This document shows, piece by piece, positions 18,715 to 26,879 of a DNA stretch of 64,000 nucleotides. The position numbers and the translations under genes are program-made. Source of the DNA: Anseongella ginsenosidimutans (GTDB lineage: Bacteria > Bacteroidota > Bacteroidia > Sphingobacteriales > Sphingobacteriaceae); contig NZ_CP042432.1 of assembly GCF_008033235.1 (NCBI RefSeq), positions 1,488,001 through 1,552,000 on the forward strand, read 5' to 3'. Below the pieces are notes generated by a model. It saw nothing but the letters and a program-made list of their open reading frames with translations. It made no database searches and was not told where the DNA came from. Each line of letters starts with the position of its first letter. Within the stretch, counting starts at the first letter, position 1.

Positions 18715-19557
18715 ATGATCAGTATTATTACGTCTATACATAACCAGTTGGGAATGAACAAGCTGTTTTATAAGTATCTTAAAGATAAAACAAACGGCGA
18801 ATTCGAACTGATTATTGTTGATAATATGTCTACGGACGGCTCCAGGGAATTTTTCGAGGAGCGGGCCGACAGGGTGATCGTGAATAAACAAAATTATTCG
18901 TACCCGGTTTGCCAGAACCAGGGAATACGGGCGGCTACCGGCGATTATCTTGCTTTTTTTAATAATGACCTGATCCTGTCTACTGACTGGGATACCCGGA
19001 TACTCCGCCTTATGGAAGAGCGTGAGCTGGATGTTGTGTCCTTCGCCAGCAATGATTTCATGGAAAACCCCGAGGTGCAGCACCGCGTTCATAAAATGTG
19101 GAAGTATATTAAATATCCTCTCCGCACCCTTTTCGGAACCAATTATGCCTCTCTGTACGCGATGTTCCGGCTCATGTACCGCAACTGGGACCGTTTTTGC
19201 CGGGAGCGTTACGAACGGTTCGGGAATGAAACGGTGGAAGGATTCAGCGGATCCAGCATCTTTATGAAGCGATCGGTTCTGGATAAGATAGGGCTTTGGG
19301 ATGAACGTATCCAGGCTGCTGACTTTGACTTGTTTTGCCGTACCAAACAGCGGTTTGTCAATTTCGGCGATATTAAACCTATCCAGGTGGCCCTGGGTAT
19401 TTATTTTCATCATTACCAGCGCCTCACGCTTCGTTCCAAACCAACACCTTTTGCTGATGCGCTGAATATTATTTCGCTCCGTGAAAAATGGGGCGGGATG
19501 GAAAAAGAACTCCTTCGGGACGTAGGAATGGTTACAACCATACCACTTCCTGGGTAG
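18715..19557 (+). CDS. Glycosyltransferase family 2
   Basis: 280 aa GT-A enzyme, the only plus-strand gene of the glycan region. Donor-site motifs are LIIVDNMSTDGSREF near residues 33-48 and AFFNNDLILS, where NND replaces DXD, as often in rhamnosyl- and related GT2 enzymes. The later GFSGSSIFMKRSVLDKIG block is the acceptor-loop region. It begins directly after the GC-rich stretch and its 3' end overlaps the convergent neighbour by 26 nt. Confidence 0.85.
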   Translation: MISIITSIHNQLGMNKLFYKYLKDKTNGEFELIIVDNMSTDGSREFFEERADRVIVNKQNYSYPVCQNQGIRAATGDYLAFFNNDLILSTDWDTRILRLMEERELDVVSFASNDFMENPEVQHRVHKMWKYIKYPLRTLFGTNYASLYAMFRLMYRNWDRFCRERYERFGNETVEGFSGSSIFMKRSVLDKIGLWDERIQAADFDLFCRTKQRFVNFGDIKPIQVALGIYFHHYQRLTLRSKPTPFADALNIISLREKWGGMEKELLRDVGMVTTIPLPG

Positions 19558-20521
19558 CCATTGATTTCCGCATTTCAATCATTACATCATTTACCGTCAG
19601 GCTGCTGTTATGTTCGAGCATAAGCGAACTCATGTCCTTCTTTGCCCGTTTTATTTCCTTGGTATGCTTAAAGTAAGCAATGTAACTTTTGATGATCCAG
19701 GTCTTTCCCAGTAAGAGCTTGGGAAGAAAATCAACCAGCAGTATCTGCAGGTGCCATATCCACAGGAGCGGGCCGTCCAGGTGGATGGCATGTACCAAAA
19801 ACTTATTCCGGTAATAAATATATTTCACCCAGTTAGGTGTTTTGTATTTATTAGTGCTGGCGGAAATCTGGTGATAGCAGATGGACGAATGCTCATAATA
19901 GCATTTCCATCCCAATCGCCAGGCCCGCAGGCTGAGTTCAAAATCTTCGGAATAAAAAGGCGAAAAAATCTCGTTAAACCCCCCGATTTGCTGCAGCTTC
20001 ATCCGGTCTATCAGTGCGTTTGCACCGGACAAGTAGGCGGTAGTCGTATAACCGTAGGTATTTGTTGAATAGAAAAAGCGGTTTGCTTTCAGTTTGCATC
20101 CGCTGAAGCTCAGGTAGCGCGCCGCGTCTTCGATCTTGTTACGCTTAACGTTCATGATCCTTCCCATAACGCCGAAGGTATCGGGATGGTCAAAGTACTT
20201 CCACTGCTTATCAAAATAATCATGCGTCAGCTGCACATCGGAATTGAGCAGCAGTACCAGGTCTTTGGAAGCCATGCGGAGCCCCTGGTTGCAGGTAAAT
20301 GAAAATCCCCGGTTTTCGCCGTTCACGTGTACCTTTACCGCCGGGTAGTTTTCCTGCAGGTAACCGACTGAATCATCCTGGGAGCAATCGTCCACCACAA
20401 TGATCTCGTATTCCGCACCCGAATGCTGAACGGCGGCCAGTGTATTAGGCAGGTACTTTTCCAGCAACATTCTCCCATTATAATTGGGAATTATGATAGA
20501 TACACTTTTCTTATTGTTCAT
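19532..20521 (-). CDS. Glycosyltransferase family 2, rhamnosyltransferase-like
   Basis: 329 aa. Motifs: SIIIPNYNGRMLLEKYLP at the N-terminus, IIVVDDCSQDDSVGYL, and LLLNSDVQLTHDY as the DXD equivalent. The acceptor block FSPFYSEDFELSLRAWRLG has the ED pair of the WbbL-like GT2 group. A hydrophobic segment at about residues 245-270 could associate with the membrane. The 3' end overlaps the opposite-strand glycosyltransferase by 26 nt. Confidence 0.87.
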   Translation of the reverse strand: MNNKKSVSIIIPNYNGRMLLEKYLPNTLAAVQHSGAEYEIIVVDDCSQDDSVGYLQENYPAVKVHVNGENRGFSFTCNQGLRMASKDLVLLLNSDVQLTHDYFDKQWKYFDHPDTFGVMGRIMNVKRNKIEDAARYLSFSGCKLKANRFFYSTNTYGYTTTAYLSGANALIDRMKLQQIGGFNEIFSPFYSEDFELSLRAWRLGWKCYYEHSSICYHQISASTNKYKTPNWVKYIYYRNKFLVHAIHLDGPLLWIWHLQILLVDFLPKLLLGKTWIIKSYIAYFKHTKEIKRAKKDMSSLMLEHNSSLTVNDVMIEMRKSMATQEVVWL

Positions 20522-20595
20522 AACAATAGTTAAGATGAGGATCGTGTCTCTTGCACTTAACGAGCCAAGCGGGAATAATGCTACAAAATTCCAGC

Positions 20596-21486
20596 CTAAA
20601 AGATTTTATTTTTGACAACCTTGTAATTCCTGTATTCAAACGGCCGGTAACCGGTAAGGTTTTCAATGGCTTGCAGTAGTTTCCGGCGGAAAGAAGTTTT
20701 CCTCCGGAGTGAAGTTGGATCAAACGAAAATTTCCAGTTCGTTCTTTCCACCCTGGGTTCCATTACCCTGGGGTGCGTCCCCGTAAAATGTACCAGCCTG
20801 TCGGCGTTTCCATAATCGAAAACGCTGCTTTCCGGGAAGGTTTGCTCTATCCAGCTATCATCGTGATAAAAAGTATTGAAGTTCCGCACTTTGCCGGTAA
20901 GGCCTTCGGGAGGTTTTACCCAGCCGTAATGATAAATAGCGGCGTCAACAGGCTTTACCCTGATCTTCCTGTCATTGATCCGGAAGCCCTGGGCGTCGCG
21001 GTAGGAATGCACCCCCGGCAGGTAGCGCAGCACCCTGATCTCCCTGCGGTACCACCTTCTGGAGTGGGCGAAATAATCATACGAACCATAAAAATGCTTA
21101 TAACGGAATAACAGCCCCTCCACCCGGGGATCATCAAGGTTCTGCTCCATTTCCCGGCGAATGGTATCATGGTATTTTTCATGCACGCATTCGTCGCCCT
21201 GTATATAAAAGGCCCAGTCGGTATCGGCCGATATGGCCGCCCAGGCTTTATCCGTTTCGGCGGCAAACGCCCGTCCGCCTTCCCGGAGCCCCTCATCCCA
21301 TTCGGTCTGGAGAATGCGCAGTTTAGGCGAATCAATGCCTTTTAATAAGTCAAGGGTATTGTCGTCGGAATCTCCGTGTGCAATGACGAACTCATCGCAT
21401 ACAGGAAGGATGGAAGTAATGGCTTCAACAATGGGATAGTCGTTTTTAACGGCATTCCTGATAAAGCTGAACCCGGTTACCTTCAT
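20596..21486 (-). CDS. Glycosyltransferase family 2-like protein
   Basis: 296 aa. It starts with KVTGFSFIRNAVKNDYPIVEA, followed by CDEFVIAHGDSDDNTLDLL and a DTDWAFYIQGDECVHE segment that holds the probable metal-binding acidic residues. This resembles GT2 members that read a short donor site and have extended C-terminal regions. It lies 74 nt from the neighbouring gene and is transcribed in the same direction; it marks the right edge of the glycan cluster, divergent from meaB. Confidence 0.82.
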   Translation of the reverse strand: MKVTGFSFIRNAVKNDYPIVEAITSILPVCDEFVIAHGDSDDNTLDLLKGIDSPKLRILQTEWDEGLREGGRAFAAETDKAWAAISADTDWAFYIQGDECVHEKYHDTIRREMEQNLDDPRVEGLLFRYKHFYGSYDYFAHSRRWYRREIRVLRYLPGVHSYRDAQGFRINDRKIRVKPVDAAIYHYGWVKPPEGLTGKVRNFNTFYHDDSWIEQTFPESSVFDYGNADRLVHFTGTHPRVMEPRVERTNWKFSFDPTSLRRKTSFRRKLLQAIENLTGYRPFEYRNYKVVKNKIF

Positions 21487-21522
21487 ATAAAATTGATTTA
21501 AAATTGCTAATATAGCAGTATT

Positions 21523-22452
21523 ATGGATAATCAGCGGCTTTTGCAGGAATTTTACCAGGGAAGCTTCCGCGCCTTGTCAAGAATGATCAGCCAGGTGGAG
21601 AACGACCCGGCCGGCAGCCTGGACTTGCTAAGCAGCCTTTCGCTTTCGGCCGATACGGTTGTGGCGGGTATTACGGGCCCTCCCGGAAGCGGCAAAAGCA
21701 CACTGATAAATGCAATAGTCACGCAGCTGGCGGAAGAAGGCAAGCGCGTTGCGGTGCTGGCCGTGGATCCCAGCTCGCCATTCCATGGCGGCGCCCTGCT
21801 GGGTGACCGCATCCGGATGCAGCCGAATTTTTCCCACCCGGGCGTATACATTCGTTCGCTGGCCAGCAGGGGCTCCCTTGGTGGTTTGTCAGGTACCTGT
21901 ATTGAGATCGTGGATGTGCTGAAAGCTTTCGGCTTCGATTACATCCTGGTGGAAACGGTAGGCGTGGGCCAGTCAGAAGTAGAAGTAGCTGCCCTGGCCG
22001 ATACCACCCTGGTGGTGCTGGTCCCTGAATCGGGAGATGAGATACAGGTATTAAAATCCGGATTAATGGAAATTGCCGACATCTTCGTTGTTAATAAGTC
22101 CGACAGGGAAGGTGCCCGGGAACTGGCCATAGTCCTGCAGCGAATGCTTCATGACCGTCCCCCGGGAACATGGCAGGTTCCCGTTTTACAGTCAGTGGCC
22201 ACCCGAAGTGAGCAAATTGGGGAAATAATTGCACAAATAAACCTGCACAGGAAGGCGGTTTCCAGCACAGTCAAGCCGGTTTTGCTAGCCTCCAAAGCAT
22301 GGCAACTCATTACCAGAAACCGCATGCGCGATATCACCAGGGAACAATTACTGGAACAACTAACCACCGCTGCCGCAACCCCCACCTTCAACCTGTATAA
22401 ATTTGTGAAACACTACCCTCCCCCAAAAAAAACTAAAAACTATAAACTTTGA
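21523..22452 (+). CDS. meaB: Methylmalonyl-CoA mutase-associated GTPase
   Basis: 309 aa G3E-family GTPase that guards and reloads adenosylcobalamin in methylmalonyl-CoA mutase. Walker A is GPPGSGKST (about residues 51-59), the switch region carries VDPSSPFHGGALLGDR, the G3 motif is within VETVGVGQSEVEV, and VNKSDR is the specificity motif. The mutase genes are not in the window. The C-terminal end (residues about 300-309) runs into a 7-bp tandem repeat, so its last residues are probably not conserved. Confidence 0.93.
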   Translation: MDNQRLLQEFYQGSFRALSRMISQVENDPAGSLDLLSSLSLSADTVVAGITGPPGSGKSTLINAIVTQLAEEGKRVAVLAVDPSSPFHGGALLGDRIRMQPNFSHPGVYIRSLASRGSLGGLSGTCIEIVDVLKAFGFDYILVETVGVGQSEVEVAALADTTLVVLVPESGDEIQVLKSGLMEIADIFVVNKSDREGARELAIVLQRMLHDRPPGTWQVPVLQSVATRSEQIGEIIAQINLHRKAVSSTVKPVLLASKAWQLITRNRMRDITREQLLEQLTTAAATPTFNLYKFVKHYPPPKKTKNYKL

Positions 22453-22531
22453 ACTTTAAACTTCGAACCTTGAACTTTAAACTTTAAACTTTAAACCTTG
22501 AACTAGAAACCTTGAACTTTAAACTATAAAC
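22441..22531. repeat. 7-bp tandem repeat, 13 copies
   Basis: Thirteen in-phase heptamers, consensus TTTAAAC or CTTGAAC, run from inside the last codons of meaB almost to the end of pepP on the opposite strand. No hairpin or T-run accompanies it. It fills the gap between two convergent genes. Confidence 0.9.
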
Positions 22532-22555
22532 CGTTGCGAAGCAACATCAAATCCT

Positions 22556-23824
22556 CTATCTCCTCAATTTCAACCGGAATCCCCCCATCAAGTCAATATT
22601 TCCATCTTCAGTAATCAGGATATCATTTTCCAGGCGGATGCCCAGCCCCTCTTCGGGAATATAAATACCGGGTTCGCAGGTAAACACCATGCCGGGAGCC
22701 ATTTTTTGGTAACGATGGCCAATGTCATGCACATCAAGGCCCAAGTGGTGGGAGATACCATGCATAAAGTACTTTTTATATACCGGCGCTTCCTCGCGTT
22801 GCTTCTCCACGTCATGACGGGATATCAGGCCCAGGCTCAGCAATTCGCTTTCCATGAGTTTTCCCACCTCTTTAGTGTACTCCATCGGCACGGTTCCGGG
22901 TACCAGCAGCTGAATCGCTTCCTTCATCACCCGCAGCACCGCATTGTACACCGCGCGCTGCCTGTCGGTGAACCTGCCGTTAACGGGAATGGACCGGGTA
23001 AGGTCCGCGTTATAATTACCGTATTCGGCCCCGAAATCCATCAGGATCACCTCCCCGTCCTTGCATTCCTTATTATTTTCCCCGTAATGCAGCACACAGG
23101 CGCTGGCGCCCGAAGCGATAATAGGGTGATAAGCATGTCCGCTGGCCCGGCTGCGGATAAACTCATGAATGATCTCTGCTTCGATCTCGTATTCCTTTAC
23201 TCCCGGGTTCACAAAGCCCAGGACACGGCGGAAGGCTTTCCCCGTAATGTTGCATGCTTTTCGTATCAATTCTACTTCAGTTGTAGATTTTATTTCCCGT
23301 AATGCCCGGATTATTGGGGCGGATCGTACATAATGATGCAGGGGGAAGGCCGCCATCAGCTCCCGGCCCATCCGCAGATCCCGGTAGGGAACGGTGTGTA
23401 CATAGCGGTCATTCTCGTTCGAGTTCAGGTAAACTTTTTCTGCATAATGTAAGAGCAGGGGTAACAGTTTTTCATACTCTTGCAACCAGAAAACAGATTG
23501 AATGCCTGATACTTGCCGTGCTTCTTCCTTGGTATATTTATGCCCTTCCCATACGGCTATATGTTCGTTCGTTTCCAGGAGGAAAAGCGCTTCCCTGTAC
23601 TTGGGGTCGGGGCAGTCCGGGAACAGGACCAGCACACTCTTTTCCTGGTCAATCCCGCTCAGGTAAAAAATATCGGCATTCTGTTTGAAAGGGAAATGCT
23701 GATCTCCGCTCCGCGGGAACTCATCATTGGAATGGAATATAGCTATTGAATTGCTTTGTAACTTTTCGGTGAAGTTTTTGCGGTTAAGCTTAAAAAGATC
23801 GTTATTAATGGTTTCGTATTTCAT
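22556..23824 (-). CDS. pepP: Xaa-Pro aminopeptidase (aminopeptidase P)
   Basis: 422 aa M24B metallopeptidase that removes the N-terminal residue when proline is second. An N-terminal AMP_N domain covers about residues 1-150. The C-terminal pita-bread domain shows the dinuclear metal ligands in MDFGAEYGNYNADLTRS (two Asp), GISHHLGLDVHD (His) and FTCEPGIYI (Glu), with a last Glu in IRLENDIL. The length is normal for the family. It is cytoplasmic as no signal is seen. Confidence 0.93.
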   Translation of the reverse strand: MKYETINNDLFKLNRKNFTEKLQSNSIAIFHSNDEFPRSGDQHFPFKQNADIFYLSGIDQEKSVLVLFPDCPDPKYREALFLLETNEHIAVWEGHKYTKEEARQVSGIQSVFWLQEYEKLLPLLLHYAEKVYLNSNENDRYVHTVPYRDLRMGRELMAAFPLHHYVRSAPIIRALREIKSTTEVELIRKACNITGKAFRRVLGFVNPGVKEYEIEAEIIHEFIRSRASGHAYHPIIASGASACVLHYGENNKECKDGEVILMDFGAEYGNYNADLTRSIPVNGRFTDRQRAVYNAVLRVMKEAIQLLVPGTVPMEYTKEVGKLMESELLSLGLISRHDVEKQREEAPVYKKYFMHGISHHLGLDVHDIGHRYQKMAPGMVFTCEPGIYIPEEGLGIRLENDILITEDGNIDLMGGFRLKLRR

Positions 23825-23993
23825 AAAGTGAATTATTTGATTTTTGCTGCGGATCAGGCCTTAAAAGGAGAAAAACAAAGGCCTGGAACCCCGGTATTTG
23901 GAACAGTTTTTGAAAAAGTATTTCTCATAATTTAAAAAATAACTTATTTTCGTGCTAAAATTACACAATTCAGAAGAATCAAAACGAGCAACT

Positions 23994-25346
23994 ATGAACA
24001 AATCTACAATCAAAAAAATAGCAGCGTTGTCGCTTACTGCGACTTTATGCTCGCTATCGTTGTTTGCTCAGGACGAGCCGGCAACGGGAACAGCTCCCAA
24101 GCTTTTTGAGGGAAGAAATCAGTTCCGTACCTGGTCAATCGGGTTGAATGCCGGTGTGCTGGCGCCTACCGTACTGACCGGAGGACACAATGATTTCTCT
24201 AAGTGGGAAATGAATCTGGGTTATGGCGGCTATATTAAAAAGCAGCTTGCCCCTTCTTTCTCTCTGCAGGCTGACTTCCTGAGAGGAACACTCTCCGCTA
24301 CAAGCGAAGCTTCTCCTACGGACGCAGAATGGACTTCCAGCACTGGCGAGTACGAAACTGATCTTGCCTGGCAGGCAGGTCTTTCAGGAACCGCTAACGT
24401 TGGTACCATTGACTTCCTGCGCCGCAAGAATTCAGTTGACTTCTTTGTAACTGCAGGTTTTCACTTTGCTAACTACACTCCTACCGTTAACGGTACTGAA
24501 CAAGGTGACCGCACCGAACAGGTTATTCCTGTAGGCGCTGGTATCAAGTTCAAACTGGGTGAAGTAGTTAACCTGGACCTTGGTTACAAAATGCACTTCC
24601 TGAATGCTGACAACGTTGACGGTACCTGGGCTAACCACGGTTCTTTCGACAAGTACAGCTATGGTTATGCAGGTCTGGAATTCATTCTTGGAAACAAGGA
24701 GAAACCCGCTCTGGAATGGGCCAACCCCATTGCCCTTATGTATGACGAACTGTATGACGAAACCCTTCGCCAGGAAGTGGAAGCACTCAAAGGTCGCGTA
24801 TCAACTGTTGAAGAAGACCTGAACACGCTGAAAGCTGACGAAGACGGTGACGGTGTATCTGACTACTTCGACAAAGAACCCGGTTCAGCTGCTGGTGCCC
24901 GTGTTGACGGTTCAGGCCGTGCAATGGACATCGACGGTGACGGTGTATTTGATCACGAAGACGAGTGCCCCACCGAAGCAGGACCTGCTGATAACAATGG
25001 TTGCCCGGTAGAAGCTGAAATTGGTGAAAACACCATTCAGTTTGACTTCGACAGCGCTGAGATCCGTCCTGAGTCATATGGCACGCTGGATCAGCTGGCT
25101 GAAGAACTGAGCGCCGGTTCAACTAACGTTGCGCTGGAAGGCCATGCTTCTGCTGAAGGTACTGAAAGCTACAATCAGCGTTTGTCCGAAAGAAGGGCTA
25201 ACTCAGTGAAGAAATACCTGGTTAACGCAGGTGTTGATTCCGGGATCCTTTCTACCTCTGGTTATGGTGAATCACGCCCGGTAGCGTCTAACGATACCGA
25301 AGAAGGCCGTTCACAAAACCGCCGTGTGGAAATCAAGATCCAATAA
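23994..25346 (+). CDS. OmpA family outer membrane protein
   Basis: 450 aa. The start is set at 23994 because a Sec signal peptide begins there (MNKSTIKKIAALSLTATLCS, cleavage near LFAQ). A beta-barrel-like region spans about residues 35-245, then two calcium-binding thrombospondin type 3-like repeats (DEDGDGVSDYFD and DIDGDGVFDHEDECP), then the OmpA C-terminal peptidoglycan-binding domain (about 335-450) with LEGHASAEGTESYNQRLSERR and SQNRRVEIKI. It tethers outer membrane to peptidoglycan. It is followed by a strong terminator. Confidence 0.93.
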   Translation: MNKSTIKKIAALSLTATLCSLSLFAQDEPATGTAPKLFEGRNQFRTWSIGLNAGVLAPTVLTGGHNDFSKWEMNLGYGGYIKKQLAPSFSLQADFLRGTLSATSEASPTDAEWTSSTGEYETDLAWQAGLSGTANVGTIDFLRRKNSVDFFVTAGFHFANYTPTVNGTEQGDRTEQVIPVGAGIKFKLGEVVNLDLGYKMHFLNADNVDGTWANHGSFDKYSYGYAGLEFILGNKEKPALEWANPIALMYDELYDETLRQEVEALKGRVSTVEEDLNTLKADEDGDGVSDYFDKEPGSAAGARVDGSGRAMDIDGDGVFDHEDECPTEAGPADNNGCPVEAEIGENTIQFDFDSAEIRPESYGTLDQLAEELSAGSTNVALEGHASAEGTESYNQRLSERRANSVKKYLVNAGVDSGILSTSGYGESRPVASNDTEEGRSQNRRVEIKIQ

Positions 25347-25367
25347 GCAAAGAATTTAATTTCTTTA

Positions 25368-25400
25368 AGAAAAAGGGGCTTTATGAAGGCCCCTTTTTCT
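25368..25400 (+). terminator. Rho-independent terminator after the OmpA gene
   Basis: A 12-bp stem AGAAAAAGGGGC/GCCCCTTTTTCT with loop TTTATGAAG, 22 nt beyond the stop codon. The right arm supplies the T-run. Confidence 0.88.
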
Positions 25401-25453
25401 ATTTCAGGCCAAAGGGTAAAACAAATTACGCGCTTCGGCATTATATATCCAGG

Positions 25454-25591
25454 ATGTATTTTTTCAGGAAAAAAGACCCCGACAGGCCGGTAAGTTTCAA
25501 CCTAAAGGTGATGCACTGGATCAACCGGATTGCTGCCGTATTATTCCTGGCCGGCCTTATTTATAAGATCATTGACTGGCTTTCCAAATAG
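25454..25591 (+). CDS. DUF6728-like microprotein, 45 aa
   Basis: A short gene found by reading the gap before ridA. It encodes 45 residues: a basic N-terminus MYFFRKKDPDRPVSFNLKV followed by one hydrophobic segment (about residues 25-40, AAVLFLAGLIYKII). The sequence resembles small Bacteroidota proteins grouped as DUF6728, recalled from memory and not searched. It should be a single-pass inner-membrane protein. Its TAG stop ends 1 nt before the ridA ATG, so the two are probably co-translated. Function unknown. Confidence 0.7.
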   Translation: MYFFRKKDPDRPVSFNLKVMHWINRIAAVLFLAGLIYKIIDWLSK

Positions 25592-25592
25592 T

Positions 25593-25970
25593 ATGCAAAA
25601 GATAATCAATACCCCATCGGCGCCTGCTCCCATTGGTCCTTATAACCAGGCCGTACTGGCAGGCGGATTTTTGTTTGTTTCCGGCCAGATAGCGCTGGAT
25701 CCGGTTTCCGGCGAATTGCTTAAAGGGGATGCCGCGGAAGAAGCGGAACTGGTCATGAAAAACCTGGGCGCCATATTGGAAGCTGCCGGGCTGGGATTTG
25801 AAAACGTGGTTAAAACGACCATTTTCCTGAAAGACATGAACGACTTTGCCGCGGTCAATGAAGTGTATGGCCGGCATTTTACCGGCAATTTTCCCGCTCG
25901 GGAAACAGTTCAGGCAGCCGCACTGCCCAAAGGCGTTCAGGTTGAGATATCGGTAATTGCCGCGAAGTGA
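25593..25970 (+). CDS. ridA: RidA family reactive intermediate deaminase
   Basis: 125 aa. The start at 25593 gives the canonical N-terminus MQKIINTPSAPAPIGPYNQA. The family blocks GGFLFVSGQIALDP and FPARETVQAAALPKGVQVEI are present, the latter with the Arg that binds the substrate carboxylate. It hydrolyses 2-aminoacrylate and other enamines or imines and forms a trimer. It is 1 nt after the microprotein gene and its TGA overlaps the GTG start of the next gene, indicating a three-gene operon. Confidence 0.94.
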   Translation: MQKIINTPSAPAPIGPYNQAVLAGGFLFVSGQIALDPVSGELLKGDAAEEAELVMKNLGAILEAAGLGFENVVKTTIFLKDMNDFAAVNEVYGRHFTGNFPARETVQAAALPKGVQVEISVIAAK

Positions 25971-26875
25971 ACCGGCGCGACCCCAATCTGAATTACTTCA
26001 TAGCCGCGATACTTCCTCCTATTATGTGGGGTTTTTTCGCGATCCCCCTCAGGAATATCAGCGGATACTCTGCCGGGACCATTCTTTATTACCGCATTTT
26101 CGTTTCGCTGCTGCTGGCTTGCGCCGCCATCCTGTTTTTCCGGAAAAAAAGCCTGATGAAAGACCGGATGACAATCAGACAATTGCCTCCCGGGCAAAGG
26201 CGCCAGCTGACTTTGCTTGTCATTGCTTCCGTAGTGGCGCTAATTGGCAACTGGTTATCTTTTATTTACGTGGTCAACCAGGTGAGCCTCCAGGCCGCCG
26301 CCTTTGCCTATATGGTATGTCCTATTATTACCGCGCTATTCGGTTTCCTGCTGCTGAAAGAGGAAATAAGCCGTAGAAAGTGGATTGCAATGGGCGTAAG
26401 CCTTATTAGTGTACTTATTCTTTCCTGGGGATTTATGACAGAAGTGGCCTGGTCGGTGGGGGTGGCGTTGCTTTTTGCGATTTACCTGGTCATTCAGCGA
26501 AAGATCAGCGGGATTGACCGGTTTAACCTGCTTGCCGTACAACTGCTGCTGGCCTCTGCCCTGGTGCTTCCCGCTTTTTTTCTGCAACATGAGGCCATTC
26601 CCGCGGAACCGCGTTTTTGGGTCAATATTCTTATTATCGCGCTGCTTTTTACGGTGATCCCGCTCTACCTGAACCTTTTCGCCCTGATCAGGATCCCTTC
26701 GTCCACGGTAGGAATCCTTATTTACATTAATCCTATTGTAGCTTTTGCCGTAGCTTTTATATATTTTGGCGATCAAACCAGCCCGCTGCAGGTAGTGTCC
26801 TACCTGGTGCTTTTATGCGCAGTGGTCATATTTAACTGGGGCAATTTATTAAAGTTGAAAAGAAAGCCGCATTGA
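25967..26875 (+). CDS. EamA/DMT family permease
   Basis: 302 aa with about ten transmembrane segments and two EamA repeats (residues about 10-145 and 155-295). The GTG start overlaps the ridA stop (GTGA), which decides the start. The RarD-like first helix LPPIMWGFFAIPLRNI and LGLLLKEE-type end of the first repeat (FGFLLLKEEI) are present. It is probably a metabolite or amino-acid exporter; the substrate is not predictable. Confidence 0.87.
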   Translation: MNRRDPNLNYFIAAILPPIMWGFFAIPLRNISGYSAGTILYYRIFVSLLLACAAILFFRKKSLMKDRMTIRQLPPGQRRQLTLLVIASVVALIGNWLSFIYVVNQVSLQAAAFAYMVCPIITALFGFLLLKEEISRRKWIAMGVSLISVLILSWGFMTEVAWSVGVALLFAIYLVIQRKISGIDRFNLLAVQLLLASALVLPAFFLQHEAIPAEPRFWVNILIIALLFTVIPLYLNLFALIRIPSSTVGILIYINPIVAFAVAFIYFGDQTSPLQVVSYLVLLCAVVIFNWGNLLKLKRKPH

Positions 26876-26879
26876 TACT

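Noticed and set aside
18316-19578. 420-codon minus-strand ORF
   Set aside because: Antisense to a good GT2 gene and extends through the GC-rich stretch; low-complexity Gly/Ala/Pro C-terminus.
22441-22531. CRISPR array
   Set aside because: Unit is only 7 bp with no spacers; it is a simple tandem repeat. No cas genes are present in the window.
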